17,102 nt of DNA from Sterolibacterium sp052034445 (GTDB lineage: Bacteria > Pseudomonadota > Gammaproteobacteria > Burkholderiales > Rhodocyclaceae): assembly GCA_052034445.1 (NCBI GenBank), contig JBPOIN010000223.1, positions 1 to 17,102 of the forward strand, read 5' to 3'. The position numbers and the translations under genes are program-made. The notes beneath the pieces are model-generated. The model was given only the letters and a program-made list of their open reading frames with translations, was not told where the DNA came from and ran no database searches. Shown here in pieces: positions 6,692 through 14,793 of the stretch (position 1 is the stretch's first letter; every line of letters begins with the position of its first letter).

Positions 6692-6895
6692 ATGGCAACT
6701 GGTACCGTTAAGTGGTTCAACGACGCAAAGGGCTTTGGCTTCATTACTCCCGATGACGGCAGCGAAGATCTGTTCGCGCACTTCTCCGCAATCAACATGA
6801 GCGGCTTCAAGTCCCTCAAAGAAGGCCAGAAGGTCAGCTTTGAAGTGACGCAAGGCGCCAAGGGCAAACAAGCCTCCAACATCCAGGCTGCCTGA
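6692..6895 (+). CDS. cspA: Cold-shock protein, CspA family
   Basis: This 67-residue protein is a single cold-shock domain of normal length. It starts MATGTVKWFNDAKGFGFITP, with RNP1 KGFGFI (13-18) and RNP2 DLFAHFSA (26-33). Such proteins bind single-stranded RNA and DNA and melt mRNA structure, acting in the cytoplasm at low temperature or constitutively. Which paralogue it is cannot be decided from one copy. AAGAAAG about 7 bases before ATG is a modest ribosome site. The gene is monocistronic: own promoter and long leader upstream, strong terminator downstream. Post-transcriptional control through the leader hairpin at 6651-6668 is plausible. An 8-base direct repeat GATTCAAA (6592-6599 and 6636-6643) also lies in the leader. 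Confidence 0.95.
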   Translation: MATGTVKWFNDAKGFGFITPDDGSEDLFAHFSAINMSGFKSLKEGQKVSFEVTQGAKGKQASNIQAA

Positions 6896-6912
6896 TCGCT
6901 CCCTGAGTTGTT

Positions 6913-6946
6913 AAAAAGCCCGGCATGCAAATGCCGGGCTTTTTTA
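6913..6946. terminator. Strong bidirectional intrinsic terminator
   Basis: A 14-bp perfect stem (6913-6926 with 6931-6944), with core GCCCGGCAT, closes on a GCAA loop and has A-runs on the left and T-runs on the right. It terminates the cold-shock gene on the plus strand. Because of the symmetric A/T flanks it can also terminate the convergent diguanylate cyclase gene, which ends at 6972. Confidence 0.95.
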
Positions 6947-6971
6947 TTGTCTGTTTTGCCCGGTTCTCACG

Positions 6972-9179
6972 CTACTCGGCAAAGAAACGATAGCCGTTAC
7001 GCCCAGCCACCTTGGCGGCATACATTGCCAGATCGGCCTTTTTCATGAGTTCCACGGCATCGTCGTTGCCGTTGATCGGATACACCGCGATGCCAATGCT
7101 CATCGAAACCTCGAGCGTGTGATCACCGATGCAAACCGGGACCTTGAGCGCGTTGATGATCTTGTCGGCGACCTGCGCCGCATCGTTTGGCTGCGTGATT
7201 TCGGCGAGCACGATGATGAACTCGTCGCCCCCCTGACGCGCCACCGTATCGCCCGTACGTACGCAGCCATTCAGGCGGATGGCGACCTCCTTGAGCAATT
7301 CGTCGCCGATATCGTGACCCAGCGTATCGTTGATCTTCTTGAAATTGTCGAGATCAAGAAACATGATCGCCAGCGCCCGCTGGTAGCGCCTGGCCTGCGA
7401 CAGGGCGTGAGCCAGCCGGTCCAGCAGCATGCGGCGATTGGGCAGACTGGTCAGCGCATCAAAATACGCCAGCGTACGGATTTGCTCTTCCATCTGCTTG
7501 CGTTCGGTGATGTCGATGGAAACACCCAGCAAACCCCAGATGCTGGTTTTCTCGGCATCGACATAAATCGGCGTCTTGAGTTCCCAGTAGATGCGTTGCC
7601 CACCTGAATCCAGCGCGACCACGACCTCCTCATCAGTCTGCTCGCCGCGGAACACCCGGGCATCGATGTCCCGCAAGCGTTTCACCGTGTCGGGAGGGAA
7701 GAAACGCGTGTCATCGCAACCAACCAATTCTGCGGCCGAACAACCGAACAATTCCAGGGTCGGGCGGCTCGCATAGACATAGCGCGACTGCGGGTCCTTC
7801 ATGTAGATATAGGCCGGCACATTATCCAGCGCCTCGCGCAGGCGCAGCGTCTCAGCCAGTGCTTCGCTGAATTTGAGCTCGGCCAGCTTGCGTTCGGTAA
7901 TGTTCGTATGCGTGACAACCACACCGCCCAGACTTTCATCAATGAGCGGCGTGACGATCATACTGAACCAGCGCTGCTGTTGTGGCGAATGACAGGCGTA
8001 TTCATGCCGGAAACTCGGCATTTGCCGCTCCAGCACGGCACGGATGCCAGCGTAGGCGCACTGCGCATCCAGCGCCGCGACACCCTGCGTCGCCTGACAG
8101 GCCGCCAGGTAGTTGGCGCCAATCCCTGCACCCTGGGCGGGAATTCCGGACTCTGGCGCATTTTCAAGCGCAAAGCGCTGCCAGGGTTCGTTGACCGCCA
8201 GGATCCGGCCATCGCGGTCCAGTACACAAATTTCGGCCGCCACGGAATTCAGGATGGTTTGCTTGAAGGCTTCGCTCTGCTGTCGTTCCACCTCATAGCG
8301 CTGGAGTTTCTTCTGCATCTCCAGCAAACCCGCGAGAACGCTGTTTTCCATTCCGGGTGCAACGCGGCAGGTCGTGGAAAAATCGCCGCGCCCGATTCTG
8401 ACGATCTGCGCATGAACGTCGCCAACCGCAGCGCCAAGGGTTGCGCGCAACTTCAGATAAGCACGCCAGAGCATCAGGGTCGCCATCAGCGTGGTCACGA
8501 TATACAGGATGCGCAGCAACAAGGCGATCTGTTGGGCTCTCCGCACGGTATCGAGCGTGCGACGATCCATGAGGACAAAAAACTCGTTGATGGGCGCCAT
8601 GATCCCCGCCTTGGCCTCATGATAGTGCGCATCGTGCAGCATCTGGAGCACCCTGGCTCGGTCGGTTTGCGCCTGCGGGCCGGACTCGGCCAGTCGCATC
8701 GCCTTGAGCTCCAGGGCTGTCAAGCCATCGGACTTTGCCTTGGCATCCGCCAGCTTGCCAAACTCCTCGGCAGTGAACCCGGCCTCATGCATCAATTGCA
8801 GCAGCGGAATCGCCGCCCCGTTTTCGACCGACGACACCGGACCGTCTTTCAGCATCAGATCCCAAGATGAATACGGATAGGTCTTTGGCCGTGGCTGCTT
8901 ACCGTCGCGGATGTCCAGGATGTGGTGGTAATACTGCTTGTAGCGTGGATCACCAGTCACCACATAGGTTCTGGCCATCCGGGTCAGGTCATCCGAGGAT
9001 TGGCGCAATTCGTCGGCCAACTGATAGGAAATCTGACGCAGATCATTTGCGCGGTCGATCCGCTTTTCCCAATAAACATAGAGAGCAAAGGAAACCGTCA
9101 GCACACTGGCGATCAATAGCGTGCGCCAGAGCTTGCGCGACCCTCTGGGCAAGGCCCGGGCACGAAATGACAATTTCAT
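6972..9179 (-). CDS. Membrane-bound diguanylate cyclase, periplasmic sensor-PAS-PAS-GGDEF
   Basis: This 735-residue protein has two membrane helices (about 19-37 and 218-240) bracketing a periplasmic sensor of about 180 residues. A HAMP-like linker (about 241-300) and two PAS domains follow (about 308-430, ending ITERK, and 450-562, again ending ITERK). The GGDEF domain spans 565-735 and starts DALTSLPNR. The catalytic GGDEF motif is intact (650-654), and an inhibitory-site RxxD (RTGD, 641-644) lies exactly five residues upstream. It should make c-di-GMP from two GTP with product inhibition. The sensor contains RTYVVTGDPRYKQYYHH (70-86), a pattern seen in helical periplasmic sensor domains; its ligand is unknown. 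No EAL domain is present. A moderate GGAA lies about 10 bases before ATG. The upstream 180 bases hold no recognisable gene. Confidence 0.92.
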   Translation of the reverse strand: MKLSFRARALPRGSRKLWRTLLIASVLTVSFALYVYWEKRIDRANDLRQISYQLADELRQSSDDLTRMARTYVVTGDPRYKQYYHHILDIRDGKQPRPKTYPYSSWDLMLKDGPVSSVENGAAIPLLQLMHEAGFTAEEFGKLADAKAKSDGLTALELKAMRLAESGPQAQTDRARVLQMLHDAHYHEAKAGIMAPINEFFVLMDRRTLDTVRRAQQIALLLRILYIVTTLMATLMLWRAYLKLRATLGAAVGDVHAQIVRIGRGDFSTTCRVAPGMENSVLAGLLEMQKKLQRYEVERQQSEAFKQTILNSVAAEICVLDRDGRILAVNEPWQRFALENAPESGIPAQGAGIGANYLAACQATQGVAALDAQCAYAGIRAVLERQMPSFRHEYACHSPQQQRWFSMIVTPLIDESLGGVVVTHTNITERKLAELKFSEALAETLRLREALDNVPAYIYMKDPQSRYVYASRPTLELFGCSAAELVGCDDTRFFPPDTVKRLRDIDARVFRGEQTDEEVVVALDSGGQRIYWELKTPIYVDAEKTSIWGLLGVSIDITERKQMEEQIRTLAYFDALTSLPNRRMLLDRLAHALSQARRYQRALAIMFLDLDNFKKINDTLGHDIGDELLKEVAIRLNGCVRTGDTVARQGGDEFIIVLAEITQPNDAAQVADKIINALKVPVCIGDHTLEVSMSIGIAVYPINGNDDAVELMKKADLAMYAAKVAGRNGYRFFAE

Positions 9180-9359
9180 GTTTGGATTTCCATCGAGGTT
9201 GAAACACCTGCCGGAAAGAAAAGTTCAACAGCAATGCCCGCCGCGGCCGGGATGGTCAGCCGGACAGCAAATCTGCTCCGAGCCATCAATGCAAGAACAA
9301 ATACCAACGCTGTCTGATACTTCTGCGCCTTTCGCTCGACTGCCTCGCCCTGGGCGAAG

Positions 9360-11114
9360 TTAACTCGCTGACTCGAACTGCAAGCGGTACAGATGCGTAT
9401 ACATGCCGTTCATGGCCAGCAGTTCGGCATGCCGGCCCTGCTCGACGATGCGGCCGTGGTCGAGCACAACGATGCGATCGGCATGCTCGATGGTGGACAG
9501 CCGATGCGCGATCACCAGCGTAGTGCGGCCCTGGATCAGGGTTTCGAGCGCAGACTGGATCTGGCGTTCGGATTCGGAATCGAGGGCCGAGGTGGCTTCG
9601 TCGAGGATCAGGATCGGCGCGTTCTTGAGGAAGGCGCGTGCAATCGCCAGGCGCTGACGCTGGCCGCCCGAGAGCTTGACGCCATTTTCGCCGACCACGG
9701 TTTGCAAGCCCCGCGGCATCTGCTGGATGAAGGTCCAGGCATTCGCGGCCTGCGCGGCGGCGATGATCTGGCTTTCGCTGGCGCCAGCTGCCGCGCCATA
9801 GGCGATATTGGCAGCCACCGTGTCATTGAACAGCACCACGTCCTGACTCACGAGTGCGATGTTGGCGCGCAGGCTTTCTAGCGTCAACGCCTGCACGTCG
9901 TGGCCGTCGATACGGATGCAGCCGCTGGCCGTCTGGTAGAAACGCGGCAGCAATGTCGCGAGTGTGGTCTTGCCGCTGCCCGAGGAACCGACCAACGCCA
10001 CGGTCTGGCCGGCCTGGATATCGAGTGCGACATCGATCAACGTCGGCCGCGTCGCCCCGACATAGCTGAAATTGACCTGTTCGAAACGGATGTCGCCACG
10101 CGCGCGCTCCAGCACCGTCGTACCGGTATCGACTTCGGCGAGTTCGTCGACCAGCGAGAAAATGCTTTCGGCCGCAGTCAGGCCGCGCTGCAGCGGCGCA
10201 TTGACCTCAGTCAGGCGTTTGACGGGCGCCAGCAGCATGAGCATCGCGGTCATGAAGGAAACAAAGCCGCCGACCGTGATGTGGCTCTCGGTGGATTGCA
10301 GCATGGCGATATACACGATGGTCGCCAGCGCACTGGCCGACGCCACCTGCGTCAGTGGCACGGTGGCCGAGGCGGCCATGGATTCGCGCATCGCCGCGCG
10401 GCGGAATTCTTCGCTGACCTGCTCGAAACGTTGCGCCTCGTAGCGCTGGCCGCCGAAGATCTTGACTACCTTGTGGGCGCCGATGGTCTCTTCGAGGATA
10501 TGCGAAATCTGCCCCATGGCATCATAGCCGCGCCGCGTGGCGGCGCGCAGGCGCTTGCCGAAGACGCGCACCACGCCGACGATGAGCGGCCCGACCGACA
10601 GGGCAATCAGCGTGAGCTGCCAGTTGTAGTACAGCATGAAACCCAGCAGGCCGAGGATGGTCAGGCTGTCGCGCACCAGCGCCGTCAGCACATGCGTGGC
10701 AGCACCGGTAAAGTCGGTCACGCCATAGGTCACGCGCGAAATCAGCACCCCGGTCGACTGGTCATCGTAATAACGCGTCGGCAACGACAGCAGGCGCTCG
10801 AACATCTGGCGGCGCAGATCCATGACCAGGCGGTTCGTCACCCAGGCCATGCTGTAGGAGGTGAAATAGGTCAGCAGGCCGCGCACAACGAAGATCGCCA
10901 CCAGCGCCAACGGAATCAGGTACAGATCATCGCGCGAACTGGCGACGAAGCCCTTGTCGAGCAGCGGCTTCATGAGCGCCGGGAACAGCGGCTCGGTGAG
11001 GGCCGTGAGCGCCATGCCGAGAATCGCCAGCCCGAAGGCCTTGCGATACGGCCGCACATAGGAAAGCAGGCGCAGATAGATTTCGCGACTGTTGCCGCCA
11101 GGTATCGTAGTCAT
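9360..11114 (-). CDS. msbA: Lipid A / LPS flippase, ABC exporter MsbA
   Basis: This 584-residue half-transporter has the family's usual length. The N-terminal six-helix permease domain spans about 25-310, with TRYYDDQSTGVLISRVTYGV (113-132) in the coupling region typical of MsbA. The C-terminal ATPase has Walker A GSSGSGKT (376-383), Q-loop Q424, signature LSGGQ (481-485), Walker B ILILDE (501-506), D-loop SALD and H-loop H537. MsbA homodimers flip lipid A-core across the inner membrane using ATP. Assignment rests on overall match and the LPS gene context; other multidrug exporters of this type are possible but less likely. ATG at 11114 has no strong ribosome site. It appears monocistronic, with 172 bases upstream separating it from cobC. 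Confidence 0.9.
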   Translation of the reverse strand: MTTIPGGNSREIYLRLLSYVRPYRKAFGLAILGMALTALTEPLFPALMKPLLDKGFVASSRDDLYLIPLALVAIFVVRGLLTYFTSYSMAWVTNRLVMDLRRQMFERLLSLPTRYYDDQSTGVLISRVTYGVTDFTGAATHVLTALVRDSLTILGLLGFMLYYNWQLTLIALSVGPLIVGVVRVFGKRLRAATRRGYDAMGQISHILEETIGAHKVVKIFGGQRYEAQRFEQVSEEFRRAAMRESMAASATVPLTQVASASALATIVYIAMLQSTESHITVGGFVSFMTAMLMLLAPVKRLTEVNAPLQRGLTAAESIFSLVDELAEVDTGTTVLERARGDIRFEQVNFSYVGATRPTLIDVALDIQAGQTVALVGSSGSGKTTLATLLPRFYQTASGCIRIDGHDVQALTLESLRANIALVSQDVVLFNDTVAANIAYGAAAGASESQIIAAAQAANAWTFIQQMPRGLQTVVGENGVKLSGGQRQRLAIARAFLKNAPILILDEATSALDSESERQIQSALETLIQGRTTLVIAHRLSTIEHADRIVVLDHGRIVEQGRHAELLAMNGMYTHLYRLQFESAS

Positions 11115-11212
11115 CGGCGCTCGCAGCGTCAGGGAGTGTGAGTGAGTCTCTTAGGGCGCAACGCGTTACACATGCCGCGCAGAATCAAAGAGAGCACTGG
11201 TTTGGGGGATTT

Positions 11213-11235
11213 ACAAGGGGCGCGTCTCCCCTTGT
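11213..11235. repeat. Perfect 8-bp inverted repeat between cobC and msbA
   Basis: ACAAGGGG (11213-11220) pairs with CCCCTTGT (11228-11235) over a 7-base loop. It lies 51 bases past the cobC stop and about 100 bases before msbA on the same strand. No T-run follows on the minus strand, so it may be a factor-assisted or weak terminator of the cob operon, or an operator or leader element for msbA. Confidence 0.6.
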
Positions 11236-11286
11236 TCGTAAACTTGGATTTTCCGGCCTCACGAAACGCTCCTGTTGGATACCGGC

Positions 11287-11856
11287 TCAAACCGGATTCG
11301 AAGATGGGCGATTATGCCAGACCAGGCGCCCGTCCTCGATCAGCGTCACACTGGCGAAGTCGAACGTCAGCGCCAGCCAGTCGTCGGTCGCCAGGCCGAG
11401 CAGTTCGGCGGCGCAGACTTTCATCACCCCGGCATGGGTGACGAGCACCGCCCGGGGCGGATTCTGCTGCTGCAAATCGGCGAGAAATCCGCCGACGCGC
11501 GCCCACAGCGCAGCAACCGCCTCGCCCTGTGGCGCAACGAAACCGAGCGGATCGGCGGCCCAGGCATCGAGTGCGGAGCGCTCGATCTGCTGCCAGGCGC
11601 GCAGCTCCCAGGCACCGAAATCCAGCTCCTGCAGGCGCGCATCGATACGCGGCGCGGCATGCAGTTGCTCGGCCAGCAGCCGGCAGCGGCTCAGCGGACT
11701 GGCGTACAACGGTGTGGCCGCCAGGTCGTCCGGCAGAAAGGCCAGCAGGCGGCGCGCGGCGGCCGCTGCGTCTTCGGCCAGCGACAGGTCGCTGCGCCCG
11801 TAGCAGACGCCCGGCGCCACGGCCGGACGCGGATGTCTCACCAGGTAAATCTGCAC
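11287..11856 (-). CDS. cobC: Alpha-ribazole-5'-phosphate phosphatase-like histidine phosphatase
   Basis: This 189-residue histidine phosphatase begins MQIYLVRHPRPAVAPGVCYG: R7-H8 is the phosphohistidine site, in the RHPRP form common in cob operons. It also has the conserved SPLSRC (53-58), the acidic ELDFGAWE (77-84) and the second catalytic histidine in VTHAG (139-143). The proposed role is removal of phosphate from alpha-ribazole phosphate or adenosylcobalamin phosphate in the nucleotide-loop branch. GTG 11856 is chosen because it gives a complete first beta strand; an in-frame ATG further up would add 55 residues antiparallel to family expectation. It overlaps cobS by 19 bases and ends the cobT-cobS-cobC operon. 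Confidence 0.85.
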   Translation of the reverse strand: MQIYLVRHPRPAVAPGVCYGRSDLSLAEDAAAAARRLLAFLPDDLAATPLYASPLSRCRLLAEQLHAAPRIDARLQELDFGAWELRAWQQIERSALDAWAADPLGFVAPQGEAVAALWARVGGFLADLQQQNPPRAVLVTHAGVMKVCAAELLGLATDDWLALTFDFASVTLIEDGRLVWHNRPSSNPV

Positions 11857-12743
11857 AACAGGCCGCAGTAGAAAGCCAGCTCGCTGAGCTGCTGCACCGC
11901 GCCCAGACAATCGCCCGTATAGCCACCGATGCGGCGCACAAAATAGCGCGCCGCGCACCAGGCCGTGAGCAGAGCCAGCAGCACCCCCATGAAAGCCGCG
12001 CTCCACGGCAACAGCACGCACGGCGCCAGGCCGAAGATGGCGGCCAGCAGCACCTCGCCCTTGCCCATGCGCTGAGCGAGCGGCTTGGATTTGGAACTCG
12101 CGTCATCACGCGCATAGTCGAGAAAGGCGATCAGCAGCGTCGAGGCAAAGCGCGACACGGCGTGCCCGGCAATCAGGGCGAACACCAGCCCGGCCGGAAA
12201 CGCCGTCGCCGGGATGTCCGCCGGCGCTTCCGTATCGAAGTCGGGCTGCATGTCGGCTGACGCGCCAAGCTGCACAGGATGAAAAAAACTCACCGGAATC
12301 TCGTCCTGCAACGCGGGCAGCAAACTGCCGAGCAGATCGTCGTTGAGAATTTCCACCAGCGCATTCCATTTCGCCATCAGCAGCAGCGCCACGCCGATCG
12401 TCGCGTAGCTGCCGACGCGCGAATCCTTCATGATCGCCAACACCTGCTGCTTTTCCCAACCGCCGCCAAAACCGTCGCAGGTATCGGCGAAACCATCCTC
12501 GTGAAACGCGCCGGTGGCGAGGATGGTCGCTGCCATGCCGAACACCAGCGCCAGCGACCAGGGCAGGAACAACCCGCTCACCACCGTCACCAGCGCCCCG
12601 ATCACACCGACGATGATGCCGACCAGCGGAAAATAGCGCGCCGCGTGATCCAGCTGATCCTGCGAATGGCCGACCCAGGCCGGCACCGGCAGGCGCGTGA
12701 AGAAACGCAGCGCGGCGAAGAAATATTCGAGTTGGTTTTTCAC
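11838..12743 (-). CDS. cobS: Adenosylcobinamide-GDP ribazoletransferase (cobalamin synthase)
   Basis: CobS joins adenosylcobinamide-GDP to alpha-ribazole (or its phosphate) to give the cobalamin product at the inner membrane. The 301-residue polytopic protein carries the family motif GAFHEDGFADTCDGFGGG (78-95, metal-binding acidic residues), KDSRVGSYA (106-114), GHAVSR (193-198) and GGYTGDCLGAVQQLSE (273-288). It is longer than the usual 240-270 residues because of a polar, acidic insertion at about 134-180 between two membrane segments. The start is GTG 12743, 7 bases after the cobT stop; the cobT-terminal AAGGAA serves as ribosome site. It overlaps cobC at its end. Confidence 0.93.
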   Translation of the reverse strand: MKNQLEYFFAALRFFTRLPVPAWVGHSQDQLDHAARYFPLVGIIVGVIGALVTVVSGLFLPWSLALVFGMAATILATGAFHEDGFADTCDGFGGGWEKQQVLAIMKDSRVGSYATIGVALLLMAKWNALVEILNDDLLGSLLPALQDEIPVSFFHPVQLGASADMQPDFDTEAPADIPATAFPAGLVFALIAGHAVSRFASTLLIAFLDYARDDASSKSKPLAQRMGKGEVLLAAIFGLAPCVLLPWSAAFMGVLLALLTAWCAARYFVRRIGGYTGDCLGAVQQLSELAFYCGLLCRFTW

Positions 12744-12750
12744 TGCGGCG

Positions 12751-13839
12751 TTATTCCTTGTTGCTCACGCCCGCCGATTCGAAGCTCGCCATGTCGTTCA
12801 GAAACGCCGCCGCCGCCGCGACCAGCGGATACGCCAGCGCCGCGCCCGTGCCTTCGCCAAGACGCAGGCCGAACTGCAGCAGCGGCCGCGCGGCGCCGAG
12901 CGCTTCGAGTTGCAGCACATGCCCGGCCTCTTCGGAACGATGCGAAAAAACGCAGTAGTCGAGAATCGCTGGCGCGATGCGCGCTGCCACCAGCAGCGCC
13001 GCCGTGACGATGAAGCCGTCGATCAGCAGCAGCATGCGCCGCTCGGCCGCACCGAGCATGGCGCCGGCGAGCATGGCGATTTCAAAGCCGCCGAACTGCG
13101 CCAGCACCGCCAGGGCATCGTCATGCGGCCCGGTGTACTGCGTGAGCGCCTGCGCCAGCAGCGCGCGCTTGCGCGCCAGCCCCGCATCGTCGAGGCCCGT
13201 GCCACGCCCGACGCAATGAGCGAGCGGCACGCCAGTCAGGCAATGCGTCAGCAACGAGGCGCTGGCCGTGTTGCCGATGCCCATCTCGCCGAAACCCAGC
13301 ACATTGCAGCCGTGATCGGCCAGCTGGCGCGCGACGATCAGACCGTGCGCCAGCGCGGCATCGCGCTGGGCAGCGCTCATGGCCGGACCTTCAAGATAAT
13401 TCTGCGTGCCAGGCGCCACCTTGGCATCGATGAGACCCGGACGCGCACCGAAATCATGATTCACGCCCGCATCGGCGACGATCAGCTGCAGCCCGGCCTG
13501 GCGCGCCAGCACATTGATCGCCGCACCACCGGCGAGAAAGTTCTCCACCATCTGCCAGGTCACATCCTGCGGGAAGGCCGAGACGCCGGCGCGCGCCGCG
13601 CCGTGGTCGCCGGCGCACACCAGCAGATGCGGATGATTCAGGCGCGGCGAGAGCGAATTCTGGATCTTGCCGAGTTGCAACGCCAGATCTTCGAGCCGGC
13701 CCAGGCTGCCGGGCGGCTTGGTCTTGTGGTCGATCTTGGCCTGCAGCGCAGCGGCGATCTCGGCTGACGGCGTGTCAATCACAACGCCATGCAAGGGCGA
13801 ATCCGGCGTCAGGCTGGGGTTGGCGTACTGGGAATGCAT
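12751..13839 (-). CDS. cobT: Nicotinate-nucleotide-dimethylbenzimidazole phosphoribosyltransferase
   Basis: CobT makes alpha-ribazole-5'-phosphate from nicotinate mononucleotide and a lower-ligand base, activating the base for cobalamin. At 362 residues it has normal length, with KTKPPGSLGRLE (39-50), CAGDHGAARAGVSAFP (75-90), DAGVNHDF (123-130), GFGEMGIGNTASAS (182-195), GRGTGLDD (211-218) and GEGTG (328-332). The last contains the catalytic glutamate (E329 here, Glu317 in the Salmonella enzyme). ATG 13839 is preceded by AGGAAG at 6 bases. The open frame upstream runs through the riboswitch and is not coding. It is the first gene of cobT-cobS-cobC; no cobU/cobP is present in the window. Confidence 0.95.
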   Translation of the reverse strand: MHSQYANPSLTPDSPLHGVVIDTPSAEIAAALQAKIDHKTKPPGSLGRLEDLALQLGKIQNSLSPRLNHPHLLVCAGDHGAARAGVSAFPQDVTWQMVENFLAGGAAINVLARQAGLQLIVADAGVNHDFGARPGLIDAKVAPGTQNYLEGPAMSAAQRDAALAHGLIVARQLADHGCNVLGFGEMGIGNTASASLLTHCLTGVPLAHCVGRGTGLDDAGLARKRALLAQALTQYTGPHDDALAVLAQFGGFEIAMLAGAMLGAAERRMLLLIDGFIVTAALLVAARIAPAILDYCVFSHRSEEAGHVLQLEALGAARPLLQFGLRLGEGTGAALAYPLVAAAAAFLNDMASFESAGVSNKE

Positions 13840-13846
13840 CCGATTC

Positions 13847-13859
13847 TTCCTTTCAGGAA
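13847..13859 (-). promoter_or_regulatory. Candidate Shine-Dalgarno-masking hairpin before cobT
   Basis: In the cobT mRNA, TTCCT pairs with AGGAA across a 3-base loop, and AGGAA is the core of the cobT ribosome site 6-7 bases before ATG 13839. It is a small hairpin (5 bp) that could form part of the riboswitch expression platform; competing pairings with the aptamer were not computed. Confidence 0.4.
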
Positions 13860-13914
13860 ACGCGCGGCATGACCGGCTGCACAGCCAGTGCAGGCAAGCC
13901 TCGCCTTGCGGGTT

Positions 13915-14100
13915 CGCAAAGACGCTCAGCAGGTCTTCTGGCTTTCGGATCGACTGGCCTGTCGCGCCTTCCCGACCGGTTTTCCCCGTCAGTGGCCGGC
14001 TGCGGCGGCACATCCGGTGCGCCACAGCCCTGCGACAGTCATCCCCGATTACAGCGGCGGGCCCGCCACGGAATTGCACCGTGTTCCTGGATGCTGGAGC
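13915..14100 (-). ncRNA. Cobalamin riboswitch controlling cobT-cobS-cobC
   Basis: Minus-strand RNA 5' to 3' shows the conserved aptamer blocks. GGTGCAATTCCGTGGCGGG (about 14062-14080) comes first, then CCCGCCGCTGTAAT (14061-14048), a GC-rich arm, GCCACTGACGGG, GGGAAGGCG, and the B12 box AGCCAGAAGACCTGCT (13943-13928). These fit the AdoCbl-type riboswitch consensus. Between the aptamer and cobT lie a CTGCAC/GTGCAG hairpin (13877-13893) and a short hairpin (13847-13859) that contains the cobT ribosome site, so translational repression by B12 is likely. Exact ends are approximate. Confidence 0.93.
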
Positions 14101-14107
14101 GGGGCGG

Positions 14108-14136
14108 ATTATCCCGGCCGCGACACCGCAAGGCAA
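14108..14136 (-). promoter_or_regulatory. Sigma-70-like promoter for the cobalamin riboswitch RNA
   Basis: On the minus strand, TTGCCT (14136-14131, 4 of 6 to the -35) is followed by a 17-base spacer and GATAAT (14113-14108, 5 of 6 to the -10). The predicted transcript start near 14101 coincides with the first base of the riboswitch, which supports the call. Confidence 0.65.
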
Positions 14137-14222
14137 GTCGGCATCGGCCGCACGCGAGCACATACGCGCAAAGTCGGACAGGCTGTTACAGTAGCGGCCG
14201 AAACCCACCGCCGGAGCCACCG

Positions 14223-14660
14223 ATGTTTGTCATCACATCCGAAACCCTGATTCAAGCCGACGCGGAGAGCGTGTATCACCTGATCACCGACCTCGAAAAT
14301 TACGCCGTCTGGAACCCCTGGGTCATCGAAGCCCACGGCCAGCCGGCCGTCGGCGGCGCGCTGATTCCGGTCACCGTGAAACTCGGCGCGAAGACCATGC
14401 AGGTCAAGCACAAAATCCTCGAAATGCAACCCGGACGCCGCTTCGTCTGGTGCGACACCGGCTGGTTCACCGCTGTCGCCTGCGGCCAGCGCGCACGCAC
14501 GCTAAAGCCGGTCGGCGACGCCGTTCATTACCGCGTCGAACTCAGCGTGCGCGGCCCGCTCGCCTGGCTGGCGCGCCGCCTGCACGGCAACGCGCTGAAG
14601 GCCGGACTGCAGGCGGAAACGGCAGCGCTCAAGAAACTGGCGGAAGCGAAGAATAAGTAG
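14223..14660 (+). CDS. SRPBCC-family (polyketide cyclase/START-like) protein
   Basis: This 145-residue protein matches the SRPBCC ligand-binding fold. It begins with the N-terminal strand and helix ETLIQADAESVYHLITDLENY (7-27), then WNPWV (30-34), a beta-rich middle, and a long C-terminal helix (about 112-142) ending in Lys/Ala-rich residues. Such proteins bind hydrophobic ligands or act as cyclases or coenzyme Q/lipid chaperones; no function is assigned here. GGAG sits 7 bases before the ATG, supporting the start. It is divergent from the cob operon, and the 120 bases upstream contain that operon's promoter. No signal peptide. The 133 bases downstream to uppP hold no gene; they include a GTCACAAGTGAC dyad at 14687-14698. 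Confidence 0.82.
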   Translation: MFVITSETLIQADAESVYHLITDLENYAVWNPWVIEAHGQPAVGGALIPVTVKLGAKTMQVKHKILEMQPGRRFVWCDTGWFTAVACGQRARTLKPVGDAVHYRVELSVRGPLAWLARRLHGNALKAGLQAETAALKKLAEAKNK

Positions 14661-14793
14661 AGACGGCGCGCCTGGCCAATTGAAGAGTCACAAGTGACGA
14701 GGCGCAATCTGGTGGTGGCTGTTGGAAAGAATTTCGTCTCGATGAAACGGTCCCCTGAAAATTTCATGCACATACGCGCACCAGGAATTCTGC

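Noticed and set aside
9180..9359. A small gene between the diguanylate cyclase and msbA
   Set aside because: Only one plus-strand frame is open and it is mostly antisense to the cyclase N-terminus; no ribosome site or motif. I see no clear terminator or promoter there.
9900..11141. A 413-codon plus-strand open frame over msbA
   Set aside because: Antisense to the clear ABC exporter; His/Gln/Arg-rich shadow.
11857..12021. Longer start for CobC
   Set aside because: Would overlap cobS by 184 bases and add residues unrelated to histidine phosphatases; GTG 11856 gives the standard N-terminus.
13840..14220. N-terminal extension of CobT up to 14220
   Set aside because: The extra 127 codons read through the cobalamin riboswitch and its promoter; CobT homology and a good ribosome site begin at 13839.
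14661..14793. Regulatory element or terminator between the SRPBCC gene and uppP
   Set aside because: Only a short GTCACAAGTGAC dyad (14687-14698) is present, with no T-run or other support.
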